Below, piece after piece: positions 21,577 to 34,593 of a stretch of 64,000 bases of DNA; position 1 is the stretch's first letter; each line of letters opens with the position of its first letter. The translations under genes were made by a program, and so were the position numbers. This DNA comes from Coniella vitis (taxonomy: Eukaryota; Ascomycota; Sordariomycetes; Diaporthales; Schizoparmaceae). The notes under the pieces are model-generated. The model was given only the letters and a program-made list of their open reading frames with translations, ran no database searches and was not told the DNA's origin. The stretch is from assembly GCA_011317545.1 (NCBI GenBank), contig WUJK01000003.1, forward strand, positions 558,001 to 622,000, written 5' to 3'.

Positions 21577-23305
21577 TCATCTACCCATTGTTGCCCGGCT
21601 TTCCGTTCGATGCTGCTCAATAGCCTCATCCAGCGCTCTCTCCTCCTCCTCCAGCCTCCTTATCTCGTCTTCTGTCATGCCGTCTTCCACCAAGTGCGCG
21701 TATTGCTCCGAGATGGATACGCCTCCTGGCGTCGCGGACCGCACGCCAAACCTGCTGTGACCTAGTTGCGGTGTGCCAGCCCTGCTGCCTGGCACGCTGG
21801 GCGCTTCCAGCACACTATCTCCTGAAACTGCAGATGGCGGTTCGAGATCGTGGTCGACGTGTAGCACGTTTGACAAGTTCGACATGCTGTTCTTCTGCGA
21901 CACGGATCTGCCTCTGACGCATTGTTGGTGCTCTGGCTGCTGGGCTCCTGACGCTTCGGGAAATAGGTTGAAGGCTTGGTCCTGCTGCGTCGACGAGCGC
22001 CCAACAGGTGACCCTGGCGTGGACGAACCGGGGTGTGATGTCGTTGGCGAATCGCCGGGGCCGGTCCCAGTGGAGATGGCCGTACCGATGGGCGCGGGGT
22101 TGCGCAGCGGTGAGTAGGCTCCCGAATCGCGCTGTGTCGAGCCCAGGCTGCGGGTTGTGCGTCGGACGGGGGTCTCGCCGGTCATCGACATGCTGGCGTT
22201 GCTATGGTTCAAGCCAGACATGCCCACTCCGCGATGCAAGGGCCGGTGGCTGTGTGTGTCCTCGGAATAGGAGGTGCCCACGTCCACAGTCGACCGGGCC
22301 GCCTTTTCAGCCAGCATGTCCTGCATAACCTGTACACCTGTGCGAGCTGCGTTTGCATCTTTCTGGTGTCGTCGGTGTCGCATACAGAGGAAGATTGCAA
22401 GAGCAAGCAGGATGAGAAAAACGGCTCCGCCCACGGCGATACCAATGATTGCACCCAGGGAAAGGTGTGATTGGGATTGGTGGCCTGCGGTCGCGGAGGA
22501 TGCACCGGTCGACTTGGTATCGGGAGCCTGCGAAGCACTTGACGAAGTTGTCTGGGCTTCGGTGGTGCTGGGCCCGCGCCACTTGACCGCGGGAGAACTC
22601 TGAATAGTCATCGGAGCGGCGGTGACGCTGGATATGGCTAATATAGTGTTGCTGCTGGACTGCGTAGTGTACATGGCAGAGGCCGCGGCCGAGTTGCTCG
22701 CAATGCCGAAAGGCGGGGTTAGGCCATATTCAGACTGAGCGCGAGGGTCCTTTGAGTTCTCCCACTGCATTTGGAAGAAGATCAATTCTCCACTGGCGCT
22801 TTGAGATAACGAGTTGATGAGGGTGCTGTCAAGGGTAACGTTGCCCGAGGAAGAGGACGCAGAGACTTGGCCGAGACGTTAGTGACTTGTTCCACCGCAA
22901 CCCCAGGACAAAATAGTCGGACGGCTGCGAGCAAGCAAGAAGCCGCAAATCAAGCCCCAAGAACTAACCATAGAATTTCAGTGATGATCGTCTTGATAGT
23001 TCAGTGCTCTGCGAGTCGCCTTCTGCTAGTGTGTCTGTTTGGTTGGCAAGGACGATATCGAGAAATGTCCAGGCGGCGTTATCGGAGCTTGTGATGTTCC
23101 ACGCGAATGTAATGGAAGGAGTCTGTTCGAAGGTGGAAGGGTCTACGATTGCTGTTGGCGTCGTTATGCCGTCCAGCCAGACGCTGTATGTGTGTCCAGT
23201 GAGCTGGCCCCAGTCAAAGACCAAGTTGAAGGGGGCGTCCTCGGCGGCTGCGCCCACCGCCAGCAGAGGTACAGGCCACCATCTCGCCAGCTCATGTATC
23301 CGCAT
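21577..23305 (-). CDS. single-pass membrane protein of cell-surface sensor type, 541 aa
   Basis: Two exons: 23305-22969 and 22865-21577. The chosen ATG gives an N-terminal signal peptide (MRIHELARWW, then PVPLLAVGAAA). The lumenal part (about 25-247) contains FDWGQLTGHTYSVWLDG, Asn-glycosylation sites (AWNITSS, ANQTD, GNVTL) and a Ser/Thr-rich stalk. One membrane helix lies at about 249-273 (GAIIGIAVGGAVFLILLALAIF), followed by the basic stop-transfer MRHRRHQK and a cytosolic tail of about 260 residues rich in Ser, Pro and Gly that ends in an acidic coiled segment (EDEIRRLEEEERALDEA). This layout resembles Mid2/Wsc-type fungal surface proteins, without a WSC domain or a clear match to a named member. 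The intron acceptor is AAG after a CACTAAC branch-point-like string. An upstream in-frame ATG would add 40 residues before the signal peptide. Confidence 0.8.
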
Positions 23306-25461
23306 GATTGTGAAACAGACGACCTTGTACGCTTGAGCTTGGGGCCGCAGATCATGGCAACCTGGCGCCGCGAGGCTATCGACTGGAATGCGAAAGAAGC
23401 CGAGTCTGCAATGTGCGAAATGCAAGGGGTCGTCAGGCTTTGAGAGGGAGGGAAAAGAGCGAGAACGTCAGGCCGCCAACAGACAGCAGAGGATGACAAG
23501 AATAGCAACTATAATAGGACATGGCTTTCAGGAATTTGAAGGAGGCGGAGGAGGAGGGGGTGTGGAGGGGAAACCAAGAGGATTCACCAGGCTCATGTGG
23601 AATGAGAAAGGGGGTTAGGAGCTGAGCGGGTGTACACATGGATAATAATAAGCCACGAAGCATGTGAGTATCAGTCAGTACGTGCATTCTGTGAACTAGT
23701 AGTACAATGGACAGTAGCGAAGGACTGAACTCCGAGCTCACTTCAGGTCAGGTAGACTTTGTGGCATCCAGCCTTGATCGGTCAGCCTTCACTCAGCTCT
23801 GCGAGTAGTGTGGATGCTAACCTGCAGCTGTCGTGCGCTAGGTGAGCATCGAGAGGCAAGGTACAGCCAACAAGCAGATCACAATGGGGCGTGCTTGCTT
23901 GAGGGTGCTCTTCTTTCGGTCGGGGATCCCATCATATGTGGCAGCACGAGGCTGTGCAGTCCGTACGGCGGTTGTCGCTCGTCGCAACGGACCCCAACGA
24001 TCCCACATCAGTAGTAAACCGAATTTGCCGAGGGGCCCCGGTCGACAAAGGGCTCAGCGCCTGGCAAGCTGGAGAGCCCAAGCGGGTTGTGGGAAGACAT
24101 GCTTGTGTCGATACCTTGCTGGTTAGCACACGACATCTTCGGCGCACCGCCTCTTGTGCCTACTTACCCGCACTCCCATAGGCTTCGGCTTCAAAGCTCC
24201 CAAGTGCGCTGAGCTGAGCGTGGGAAACAGAGCGATGGGACTTGCTTTTTGGCTTCGCTGGCCCCGCCGGTGGGCCGTGGGGTCCCCAAAGACGACACGC
24301 TTGCTCATGAACCGCTCCCTGCTTACTCATTGAGCCTGGGCATGAGACATACAGTACCTACCCAAGCACTGGTTTGCATGGCCCTGCCACGCGTGGAAAG
24401 AGACGATGGTCTTCTGCGGCCTCGAAAGTTGCTGAGCTGCAATAATCACCTTCACCAACCTCAAAGAAAAGGCCCAGGCAACACTGTTGATGGAGTGCGA
24501 GACAAGCCCTCGACTCCCTTCGCTGTGGAACCCTTGTCAGCCGCATCCTCATCCTGCAGGATTATCTACTGGCTCCTTTTGGGAATTTTTGCTTGGGAGA
24601 GGGTCTTGTGCTGGGCTGTTTCCGGTTGCAAGGCTCCCATGGCATGACACTGGCTTTCTTGACCCTGTGGTGTGGTTACATAGTACTTGGGGGCGATGTG
24701 CGTCTGTATCGATTATGGTGGCATGCAACATCGTCGAGACACATGTTGCGTGGGGTCCACTCAGCAAAAGGATGGATGGAGTATCGAGAACCACTTGGAT
24801 TGGTCACTTTTGGCTCTTTCTGAAGAGCTCACCATTATGTATACGACAGCCTGTGCTCAGGAGAGAGCGTGTCTCGCCATGACTGGCCCGTTCTGTTGTA
24901 GCAAGCCATGCGCACATGGCAGACACAGCAAGCCAAGTGCATGCTCATCATGCAAGCGCCTTGTGACCGACGTTTGAGCTTCCAGATCCTTATTAGAAGC
25001 GGCGCTTTGCTGCTGCCACCTACTGCATGACAAGCTGCTTGTTCCTGACAACTACGCCTTGCCTCGCTCTCAGCTTCCAACCTTGGCATATCTGTTGTGC
25101 AAGCGTGTCGAGCATTCGTGCTTTTGCCAATGGCCGGTCCGACATGAACGTGGACTCTAGTGATTGTAGTAACAGTAACATGGGATAGCGGCATGGCTTT
25201 GGATTACCGTCCCGAAAACGTTGCATTAATCAGTTAAGCCTAGCCACACAAAAATAAACGCCTTATCGTGCATGCAAAGTATTATTTGTCCCAGTTCGCC
25301 AAAAGATTGTTGTTGTGCCACCCAGAATGCAAGTACATCGAGGTCGTGGACTGCAATCCACGCTTGCAGCAGCAGCAACAGCCTGGCTTACACGCCAGGT
25401 TGCTCAACTCAAAGCATGGAAGTGGCAAGTTACTATGGTACAAAAAGTGTTCCAGAGGCGC
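23306..25461. other. 2.2 kb intergenic region between two minus-strand genes
   Basis: It holds the promoter of the membrane-sensor gene and the 3' end of the Mil1-type gene. One exact TACATAGTA lies at 24677-24685. Several overlapping ORFs of 100-130 codons occur in different frames at 24.2-25.1 kb, but none has family resemblance. Confidence 0.55.
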
Positions 25462-28400
25462 TCATGCAAATGTCATGGAGATCTCTTCCTCCTTTCCAAA
25501 ATCATCGTCGTCTGGATCTGCCCAGGGGTTCGAGGCCGCCGTGCCCATGTTGGGCAATGTCTGTGATGTCCTGATATCCGGCCTGGTGGTGTAGGAGCTT
25601 GTAGCTGGGATCGTCTGACTTCTTCCAGACCGAGGAGGGTCCTCGAAAGCTGTATCGAACGTCATTTGTATTTCCTCATGATGCGGGGGAGAGTACCCGT
25701 AGTCAAAAGATGTTTCGTTCGAATGATAGGCAGCAAAGTCGCTTCTTGTCTGCGCCAGATTGTCTCTCGGGTTGGTTAGTGTTCCAGAGCCTGGGCTTGG
25801 GCTCGCGAGCCTCATCGGTGGTAGGGTTGAGTGTAGTTCGCGTACGGGCAGCGACTCTTCGGCTTGGGTCTTCGCCAGTTCAGCACGCATGGCGTCAACA
25901 TCAAACAAAACACCGTAGTTGTTGCCCTCTTTGTCTTCTGTTTTCCCGGACGAGACGCCGTCTCCTCCTGCTGCTCCTGCTGCTGCTCCCGCCTTCTTCG
26001 AGTCTTCGTAAACCTCCCATTCAGCCTTTTGTGCCTTCTTCTTGCGGCTAAAGAAGCCCCCAAACGCGCCACTCTTGCGGTTGCTGGTGTTGCCATTGCC
26101 GTCCTTTTCCAGTTGCTTTCTGGCTTCTTCAATCTCATTAATCAGCTCGCGCTGTCGTTCTTCATGGTTCTCAGGATCTGGATCTTCGATTTCAGAAAAC
26201 TCATCGCTCTCAACTAGCCACCCCGTTTCACGCAACAGTCGAGGCATCGCTCTTCGGTAATCCATGTGCCCCTTGACCAGCTCTGAAGTGTCAACATTCT
26301 CCAGACCTGGTATGCCTTCAATAGCAGCCAGGCCAGCAACACGTCGGATGCCACCATTCGTCAGACGGAACAGATACCCTAGAATCCAGTCGTTGCGATG
26401 GTAGCCATTGACGAAACGGCCAGACACGACGGTGCGTATTTTGAGATACTCTTCTTTCTTGACCACAATCGGCGACCCAAACATGTAAACATTCTGAATC
26501 AAACCGTAGGCGCCCTTGCGAGCCAGCTCAAGGAGACAAGAAAAGATGACTCTGGCGCCTAGGGAGTAGCCTACCAGAGTGATGGGTCGCGTTCCCAGGT
26601 TTCGTTCGATTAACGAGTCGGCGAGAATCAAACCTGCAGCCCATGCTCTGTCGAGTGATACCGACCAGGGGTTGTCGATGAGGTAGGAAAGCTTGGTCAA
26701 GACGACAGGTAGTTGAAGTGCTGCCATCAGACTGACTAGAATCGTGCTTCCCAGTACTTGTTGCAGACCTTGTGTAAGAGCCTAGAGACGTTGTCAATCC
26801 TCAAAACTCGTTTCGGGGCCGATGATCAAGTTTCTCACCTCTGTTGCCAGAATGTTGATAGTGTCACCCATACTAGTCAACATCTCTGGCTCCCACAGAA
26901 CTGAGTAAATGTCACCCATGACAGGGTCCACAGTACTGAACGGCAAACGCACATCATCGACCTTGCCTGTCATCCAGCCAGATATCGTCACAATCAGATT
27001 TACCCGCTTGTTATTGTGTAGCGGTCGGTATTCAAAGGTCTTGACGGCACCTGTTCGCCTGTTGGCAGCTCTGGCACCGATTATGCCACCCGAGGCTGCA
27101 GCGCTAGACGTTATGATGGCGGACGCAGCAGCACCACCCAGGAAAGTGCTAGTGCCAGTAACACCAATAGTCGTGAATCCGGCTGCCAAACCAGCACCAA
27201 TAACTGGTGCCAGGAGACCTGCTGATAGACCGATGACAAGCCCACCGCCGACCGTTGCCAAGCCCATCATAACATAGCGCTTCTTGAGCGCTAGCTTCCG
27301 CCGACTTTCTTTGTGTTCATCCTCGTTCCAATTCTCCCGCTCGGCTCGCTGCTGCATTTCGAGAGCTTCAGTGACCCTCTTCTCAAAGCGGCAGATGTCG
27401 ATCCAGTCGATCTCGAGAGCCTTGCCCACTCTTTCCAAGAGCACCCGTGACCGTGAGTCGTAGATGGAATCTGCAATGAGCACAAGAAACAAGTCGCATA
27501 GGATGGTCCATCGAATGTCGATATCCAGCTTGTCGCTGACTGGAAGTTGCGAGGGCGTCCGTACCGCAGGTAGTTCTTCGCCCTCGTGCCTGTCATAGGT
27601 CTCAACAGCTGTTTCCTCGCTATCTCTTCTAGGCGTTGCATGGCCAGATGCTGGAGGCCTGGACGAGGCAGTGGATGGTCGAGAGCTGGACACGGAGCTC
27701 TTACGATCTGCTAAAGGATTCTTGACTCTTGCATTTGCCATGAGTTGAGGAGTTAGATCGCTTGAGATCACACCATGCTCGCTGAGCTGCTCGATCATGA
27801 TTTGCTCCTCAGCGCTGATGTCCATATGAGCATACAGTCGAATGATGATCTTTTGCGCCCACATCTTGGTGGCTTCCATGCCAGTTTGTATGGCCTTTTT
27901 GGTAGATTTTGTGGAGGGGCAGCTCTCATTGTCCTTGACCATTTGTGATTGCTCTATCCTCACCAAACCAACGTATGCAATCTTTTGGCCTTCAGTCAAC
28001 AAGTCCTTGGTAGCCTGCATTTGCGACATGGCATCCCGTGTGTCTTCATTGTCCATGAGGCTGGTTCCACCGGCGTCCTTGAAGAGGTATTGTGTGTTCT
28101 CATCCATGCTCGTTGCAGACTCGGCGTCATCATCCACGAAAACTCTTGTGTAGCCTTTGCCTGCACCTCCCATGCCGTTGTAGTCATATTTCTCATTATC
28201 TTCATCCTCCTCATTGTACTCTTTTGCGATGAGTTTGTTGTCGTCGTCGTACATATCGTAAGGCGCGAATGCAGGCATTGTTTGCCAGCCTCCATCGTCT
28301 TCGTTGTCTTCCTCCTCTTCATGCTTCAGCGTCACCTGCTGGTGGGAGTATTCGGAGAAGCCGTTGGTATCTGAGATGCTTGCATGGCTCACGTGGCTCG

Positions 28401-29010
28401 CGTGGCTAATATCGCGTGTATGGTGTGCTCGTGAAGGCGCATTGTACTGGCTTTTCTCGGGCTTTTCGTCTAGATTCAGTTGGTCCTTTTGGCTGCGCTG
28501 CATTTGTATGTCGTCAATTGTTGGTGTGGTATGCGATCCTTCAGCCCCTGCGGCTGTGGCGGCAGCTGTCTCGGTCTCAGCAGGACCGCCGTGTTGTCTT
28601 GCGTCCTCTTGAGGCTTTAATGGGTCGGTTACGCTCATGTTTTCTCTGGAAGTGGAATCCTGAGCCGGCGGTGTAGCAACATCGCCTTTCAGACTCTGGG
28701 CGTCACTATCACCTGCTCCCGTACTCTTCTGGCTGCCCTCGAATAATGGAGTCGGTTGCGGATCCTCCCCTCTCTTCCCACTATATTCCTTCTCAGCATT
28801 CTCAGAGTCCTTGCGACCCGCCTTCTCTGCCCCTGAGGTTTCCTCCACGTATTGTATCTGGGTCGATCGGCGTATGGGCAGACCAAAGTCATCATACTCG
28901 GTCGGTTCCGTGGCAGCGGCCGGGAGAGGCGGCGCTGGTGAGACTTTCTCCTGGGACTCGGATGGTGACGTCGTCAATTCCGCATCACGCTTGTTCTCGG
29001 CGGAAGCCAT
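25462..29010 (-). CDS. MIL1: DUF726 (TMCO4/Mil1-type) membrane protein with hydrolase-like core, 1163 aa
   Basis: Two exons: 29010-26839 and 26781-25462, joined in phase 0 across a 57-nt intron. The first 380 or so residues are charged and low complexity, probably disordered. A helical region leads to a long hydrophobic, Gly/Ala-rich block (about 584-643: GLVIGLSAGLLAPVIGAGLA and onward) that should span or enter the membrane. Then comes an alpha/beta-hydrolase-like core: NLIVTISGWM, YSVLWEPEML, and the nucleophile elbow LVGYSLGARV (Gly795-x-Ser797-x-Gly799), followed by MFGSPIV and the FVNGYHRNDWILGYLFR block typical of DUF726. The C-terminus is a charged, Ser/Pro-rich tail. Yeast Mil1 (Yfl034w) binds the AP-1 clathrin adaptor, and human TMCO4 is the relative; lipase activity is suggested by the motif but is not established. 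Confidence 0.92.
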
Positions 29011-30119
29011 TGTGCTGGCGGCCTGTGGAAACGAGGTAAGCGCAAACGCGTGGCCGTAGTGTTATACACAAGGCGCAGGATTCAAGCCGAAGATTGGGCA
29101 ACGCAAATTGGGAAATCGGCGGCGAGAGAGATAGTGGCCTTGCGGGGTGACTGGAATTTGGGCGGAGCAGAGACAACAACAATGTCAACAAAGGCACGAG
29201 CCAAAGCCGAGCGAGCTACCACGGCTCCGTACTCCCGCTCACGGTAAGAGAAGGCTTCTTCGAACGATTGTTTAATTGATTAAGAGAAAAGAAGTATGTA
29301 AAAAGGTAGAAACCGCCCCCCAGAAAGGGCCAGAGAAAGTGGGGTGGGAAGTAGGTGAAAGAAACCAGATATTAATTTCGACAGAACAAAAGGAGGTCCC
29401 CAGAAGGCGTCTGGTTGTAGTAGAGGCCCCGAGTTTCATTGACAAGATGAGGTGAGAGATGACTTGCACCGCACGGTGAGGCCGGGTCGGGGCGAGTTGA
29501 CGAAGGCTGGCCCCTCTATCAGGCTTGCTCAGCTCTCTACCATAGCAGCTCTCTATAACTTGGCTGATCACTCTAGTCCTACAGGGCTTCGGCCAGTGAG
29601 ATCCGGTACTATGCAGCTCCTGGTCCCGCCTGCTAGCATGCTGTCCACATTACTGTCAGCGGGCCCTATTTCCCCTGGCTACCCGGCACCTGACCGGAAT
29701 GACGGCATGCCGCTGATGCAGACGGATGCAGCCTCAACACGTGGCTGTCCTGAGAAGCATACACTTTCGTACCGTTGCGTAGACTTTTTACTCTGCTATG
29801 TTATGGTCGCTACAAACTGCCGACTTCATTCCAAACCTGATCAAAGGACAGAGTCACACATTGACTGTCACGGAGAAGGAACAAACACGCCTAGCTAACG
29901 TGATTACCTAGGTAGGTACCTCACTGCTCTGGTCAAAGGGCCATCGAATCGCAATCACACTCGCAATCAACTTGTACGCTGGTCAATATATACCATACCA
30001 TCAAAAGGTCGACCAAGCCCAAAAGAAGCCCATCCTGTTCCGTTGCAGAGCTGATGAATCTATGAATACATTCCCAAGTGCCTGGCAGTTCATACTGCCG
30101 ATCGCTCAAAGGTGCGCCT
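29011..30119. other. intergenic region between the PX-protein and Mil1-type genes
   Basis: About 1.1 kb containing the Mil1-type promoter and the PX gene's 3' UTR. A perfect 10-bp palindrome TACCTAGGTA (29905-29914) abuts GGTACC. No gene was recognised. Confidence 0.55.
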
Positions 30120-33100
30120 TCATTCTGCCAAAACTTGTCTGAGCATGGCCAGGAAATTGTCCTTCAACTTGTGCACCTCCTCGACGTGTGGCTTAACCGG
30201 CTCGCCGGCACTACGCCGTAGCCGGTCTTGCCGCTTTGCGCGCCGTCTGCGCTCCGCCTCAATAGGATCAAGCTCCTCATCTTCCTCCGCCTCTGCTTCA
30301 GATTCGGATCCGCTCTCGTACGCCATGTCCTCCAGGTCCATCTCGTCAAGGCCAAAGTCAGCTCCGCTGAATTGCATGGCACCGGGGATCAGAGCATCGC
30401 CCATCTGTCCATCTGCGGCCATTTTTTGTCGCGTCTTATCCTGGTGCCACTTCTTTCGGGCCTCTTGCCAAGAGATCAAATCATTAATCTCCTTCACGGC
30501 AAAGTCCTTGTTAATCGTCTTCGTCGCTGCGGCACCTTCAAACAGAGCATTGATATCCAATGCACCATTTTTGGGACCCTTGCGAAGGAATTCAAGTATG
30601 TCCTCAATCCACTCCATGAGTTGGGTAAACAAGCCATTATCGTGAAGGTGAACCTCATGTACAAATTTGTAGAAGTTGTGCTCGTGTCTCTGGCACAAGT
30701 CGATAAAAGCTTGGACGGTCTGATTGGGATCGGCAGAAGCGTCCTGCTCTCTGCACTTTTCCACCACTTGTATCATGTCGTCCATGAAGGTTGCAAAGTC
30801 CGTGACACTGCCGTACACGTTGGCGGATTTATAAACGCGAACCAGTGGTTCGTAAAAGATGGTGAAGAGATCTCGGAATAGCTGCAATGTGATAGGCTCT
30901 TCAACCAATGACAGCATCATCTGCTTATCCCGCTGTCTCGTTTGGAGCTTGACTAGCGTCTTTAGGTTCGAAAAGAGTTGAGCACCCTGCTTGAGTTCTT
31001 CATCCACGTTCTCAACAGCACTGTTGAAGGCGACGTAAGCATTATAAAGCCTCTGAATCTGCTCGCCAGTAAGACCAGGCTCGATCAAATCCGATCTCAG
31101 AATTGCCACGATCAAATCAACGTCCTCACTGGCAGCCTCTTCGCGAATGGCAATCTTGATGTGCTCCTCCGCATTAGAATACTTTGATAGTTTCGAGACG
31201 AAGACACTATCATCAATACTGACAGCAACCACGTCGATTGACTTTTGAAAACTTTTAATGCCATCATTGAGCGCCAATGAGAAGATTCTCTGCATGAGCG
31301 ACTTTGTTCCAAAGGGTTGAGCAAGAAAGACGTCGAGAAGACTGGACATGACTGCTGCCGGATTGGCGACGCGGATGATGTTTTTGATGATTGTGTAAGG
31401 GATAAGAGAATGAATTCTCTTAGCTTGCGCAAACAACTCAGGTGAATTGTCTTCTGCCAAGAAGAGGTGGTAGATGGTAGCCGCAACTTCTATCCGAAGC
31501 CACTCGGCGAACTTCTGGTATTGGATTGACAAGTCTTGAATCGTCTCTTTTTCCTTGATCTCTTGGAATAGCCGCGTGAGACCGTTAGCATTGACGATCT
31601 CTTGGCGGAACCTAATAAAAAAAATATTAGCGATTGCCGACAACTGCATTTGTGAGGTCAGACTTACTGCTCCATGTAAATGTCCAGCTCAGCCGCACGT
31701 TGTCTGGCAATCTCGTAGAATTTCTTTTGCTCTTCCATGCGCTTCTCGTCCACAGATTTCCGTCTCATGACATCAAGGTGGTCTTCGGGTCCGAGTGTTA
31801 TGGGATCTCGCATTAAGAAATCTTGCATGGCCTTTGTCTGAGCAACTTGGGGGTTCTGAAGCAGCGAACGAAGAAAGGCCCTCAAGGATATTCGCTGAGA
31901 CTCTCGGTATAGAACCACATCCCCGTTCAATCTAGGACTCTGGGGGTTGAAGGGGCTTAAAGGTCCGTCTTCTATTGACGGACGAGGCGACACCCTACGG
32001 GACCTAGTACCCGATCCATTCCGCTTGTGGCTGAAAGCATCTCTTATGGATAGTCTCTTGCTGCTTGCCGTCACCTCCTCGACATTAGCGACAGCGGCAG
32101 TCCGATGGGTTGAGGCCGACGATATGGAGTCGGCATCCGAATCTTCACCACCGCTGAAAATTCCGGCCGTTATTGAAGAGGACTTGTTTTTCTTTGGAAC
32201 CGGGGGAAGCACCTTTCCTGGAAGTTCAACGCGCAACTGCTTGTGAAGTTTATTGAAATCTCCATAACGGCGACCCACAAAGTATTCGTTCTCACCTTTC
32301 CTCTTGATCCTCAGCAAGAATTCCTATATCGATTGTCAATCACTTGTACAAATCCACACCATCCCATGGGCTTTGGGAAGCTGTAACCTACGGCATGTTT
32401 GCGCGACTTGATGCTACCCTTGACCTTGGTCACACGCACACCCGCCGTATTCACATCCCAGCCATGTATATAATTGCCCTCGGGTTGAGTGTGCAGGACG
32501 CCCGTGTCGATTGCATCCCTGTCCACAACTTCCATTTCTGAGAAGCGGATTCTTTCCTCGAAACCAGATGAGGTTGGAATGCCCGAGACCATCATAATTT
32601 CCACGAGCTTTTGGCTCTTTCTTGCCAGTTTCCGACGCTTAGTCTCTTCTAGACGGTCCTCGGAAGAAGAGATGTTCTTGCTTGCAAAAGACTCGAGAAA
32701 GACCTGCAGCTTGTCCTGCCAGAACTCCTTTTCACGGGCTTTATCGAGGAAGGGAAACTCGCGCACATGGTGGACAAAGATGTAGCGAAGGATTGGAAGT
32801 TCGGAATCGTAGGGTGTCACTTCGCCCAGGTCGGACTTGAACGGGGCGCCGAAACGTCGGAGGGCTGTAGGCGAGTTGAGCTCGTTGATTTCCCAGCCTA
32901 CTTGCTCAGATATGAGCTCTCTCTTCAAATCTGTAAACCAACAACCCGCGCGTTAGCTTCTGTTTCGCCAGAGAAGCCGAAGTCGATGAATAACACGCAC
33001 AATGCTCCTGCTTTCCGGTCAGCATTTGTCCCGGTGGTGGTAGGCTAGGCTCTCTAGTTTTGTCGTCTTCAGGCGCTTCGACTGCCGTAGTAACCGTTCT

Positions 33101-33145
33101 CAGCGTGCGGCTGCTGGTGCCATAGCTGGGGTTTATAGAAGACAT
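30120..33145 (-). CDS. LEC1: PX-domain protein with PXB and DUF3818 regions (Ypr097w/Lec1 family), 943 aa
   Basis: Four exons: 33145-33001, 32930-32392, 32323-31668 and 31611-30120; all joins are in frame. The first exon ends in KQEH and continues YLKRELI, opening a conserved N-terminal helical (PXB-like) domain with LRRFGAPF and LPILRYIFVHHVREFPFL. The PX domain starts near 210 and spans LLRIKRKGENEYFVGRRYGDF (RRYGDF at 246-251), then an inserted Ser-rich stretch (SSSITAGIFSGGEDSDAD) before RISLRAFLRSLL. The C-terminal half is the DUF3818 region with FAEWLRIEVAATIYHLF and NLKTLVKLQTRQRDKQMM, ending in an acidic patch and a basic helix. Yeast Ypr097w (Lec1) binds phosphoinositides and affects ergosterol and lipid-droplet distribution; membrane tethering at lipid contact sites is the likely role. 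It is tandem with the Mil1-type gene, not an operon. Confidence 0.92.
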
Positions 33146-34593
33146 TCTGAAGTCTGGCTAGCTTTTAAATAAAGCTATCTCTGAAGATCGGCTGTGTATT
33201 TGAACTCGGAATATGGGCGCGACCGAAAGAGAAGCAGTCTCGAACACTTCTTAGAACAATTGCGCAGGACACAAGACCTCTAGCGTGTTTCCAGGATGCT
33301 GGGCGTCTCAACAGAAGCAGGTCGGTCATATGGTAGGTGTGAATCGGTGGTGGTAGGATCTCGAATGTCACGCATCGGTGTGCGCGGCCGTAATGTTCGA
33401 GGCAAAAATCAACTGCTGCAAGGTTCGCCACAAGCAATTACTATGAATTAAACAATTAAGTATTCACAAGCAAAAGGAAAGAAGGTAAAGGGGAAGGATG
33501 TGGACGGAAAGTCGTGAAGAGAGAGAGGTATTGCTTGTTTAGGTATATGGGTTGATGATGCTTGGCGGCGCGCTCTGCAGGTGTTACAGAGCGCAGATGA
33601 CGACGGATTGCAGTGGGCTTTATTCTTGGCGGCACCCCAGCCAGTGGGTGGCAGGTCAAGCAGGGTAAAGTACTTCTAGCGTATGGTCTCGGGATTCGTA
33701 GTTGGGAGGGAGTCAGCATGACAAGGCGGCTGACCCGTGGAGAAATGCACCAGGGCAGAGCCAGTCAAATGAGCAGCACAGCGGGTAACGGTGGGCGCAG
33801 CCGCTGGAGTGCTAGAGTGCATACCCTATTGGTAGCCGTACCATCACTCGTCACATTTGACTAGAGGCTCACTGAGCATGGGACTTGCTCGTTCAGGCGG
33901 CTGTCTCAACTAAGAGCTTCTTAAAAGTACAACCCAGACTTCTCCATTTTAGTACTATGCTACATAGTAGGTATGCAGACCGGAAATTGGCAAGAAAAAT
34001 TCATCAATCTCTGATAGAGTTGCAGAATCTGAATTTGCGAGGCTGCGCCATGCTCTAAAAGCCCCCGTAGGCCTAAGCCCCCACTATCAGCTGAAATAAA
34101 TCACTGATGACGTACCACTGGGCGACTCGTGGGGAGGAGAAATGCTGTCTCGATTACATAGTATTTGCTATATGGGCGAACGCGGTCAAGGTATTCCAAA
34201 TGTTGTAACAGTGCTTTCCGCGCCTAAGCTTGACAATATATAAAAAAGCGAGTGTATATATATGATTCGATTGTGAAACTCAGTCTGTCTGGGGAAGTAT
34301 CCAGCCGACTGGCCAATATTAGAGGCCTTATATCAAGAAGTCGAATCCCATTTTTGTCGATACAATACGCAGAAACAAACCTACTCTTCAGAATCATGAG
34401 CGACCCACTTCACTGATTGACGACATGGTGCCCTGGGTAGGGTGCATTGGTCGGCCTGGGCAAGTACGACGGGGATATAAAGAGGTAGAAAGATACCCTA
34501 GAAATATTTTCCGGGTGTCTTGACAAAATAATTGTAAATATTTCTTCAACCAAATACGGTAGTAGTGACTATGAATAGACAGGTCAAGTATTG
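33146..34593. other. 1.4 kb intergenic region upstream of the PX-protein gene
   Basis: Two exact TACATAGTA 9-mers lie at 33961 and 34155, with a partial inverted copy just before the first (AGTACTATGC). An AT-rich stretch near 34240-34270 precedes the end of the next gene. No ORF could be supported. Confidence 0.55.
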
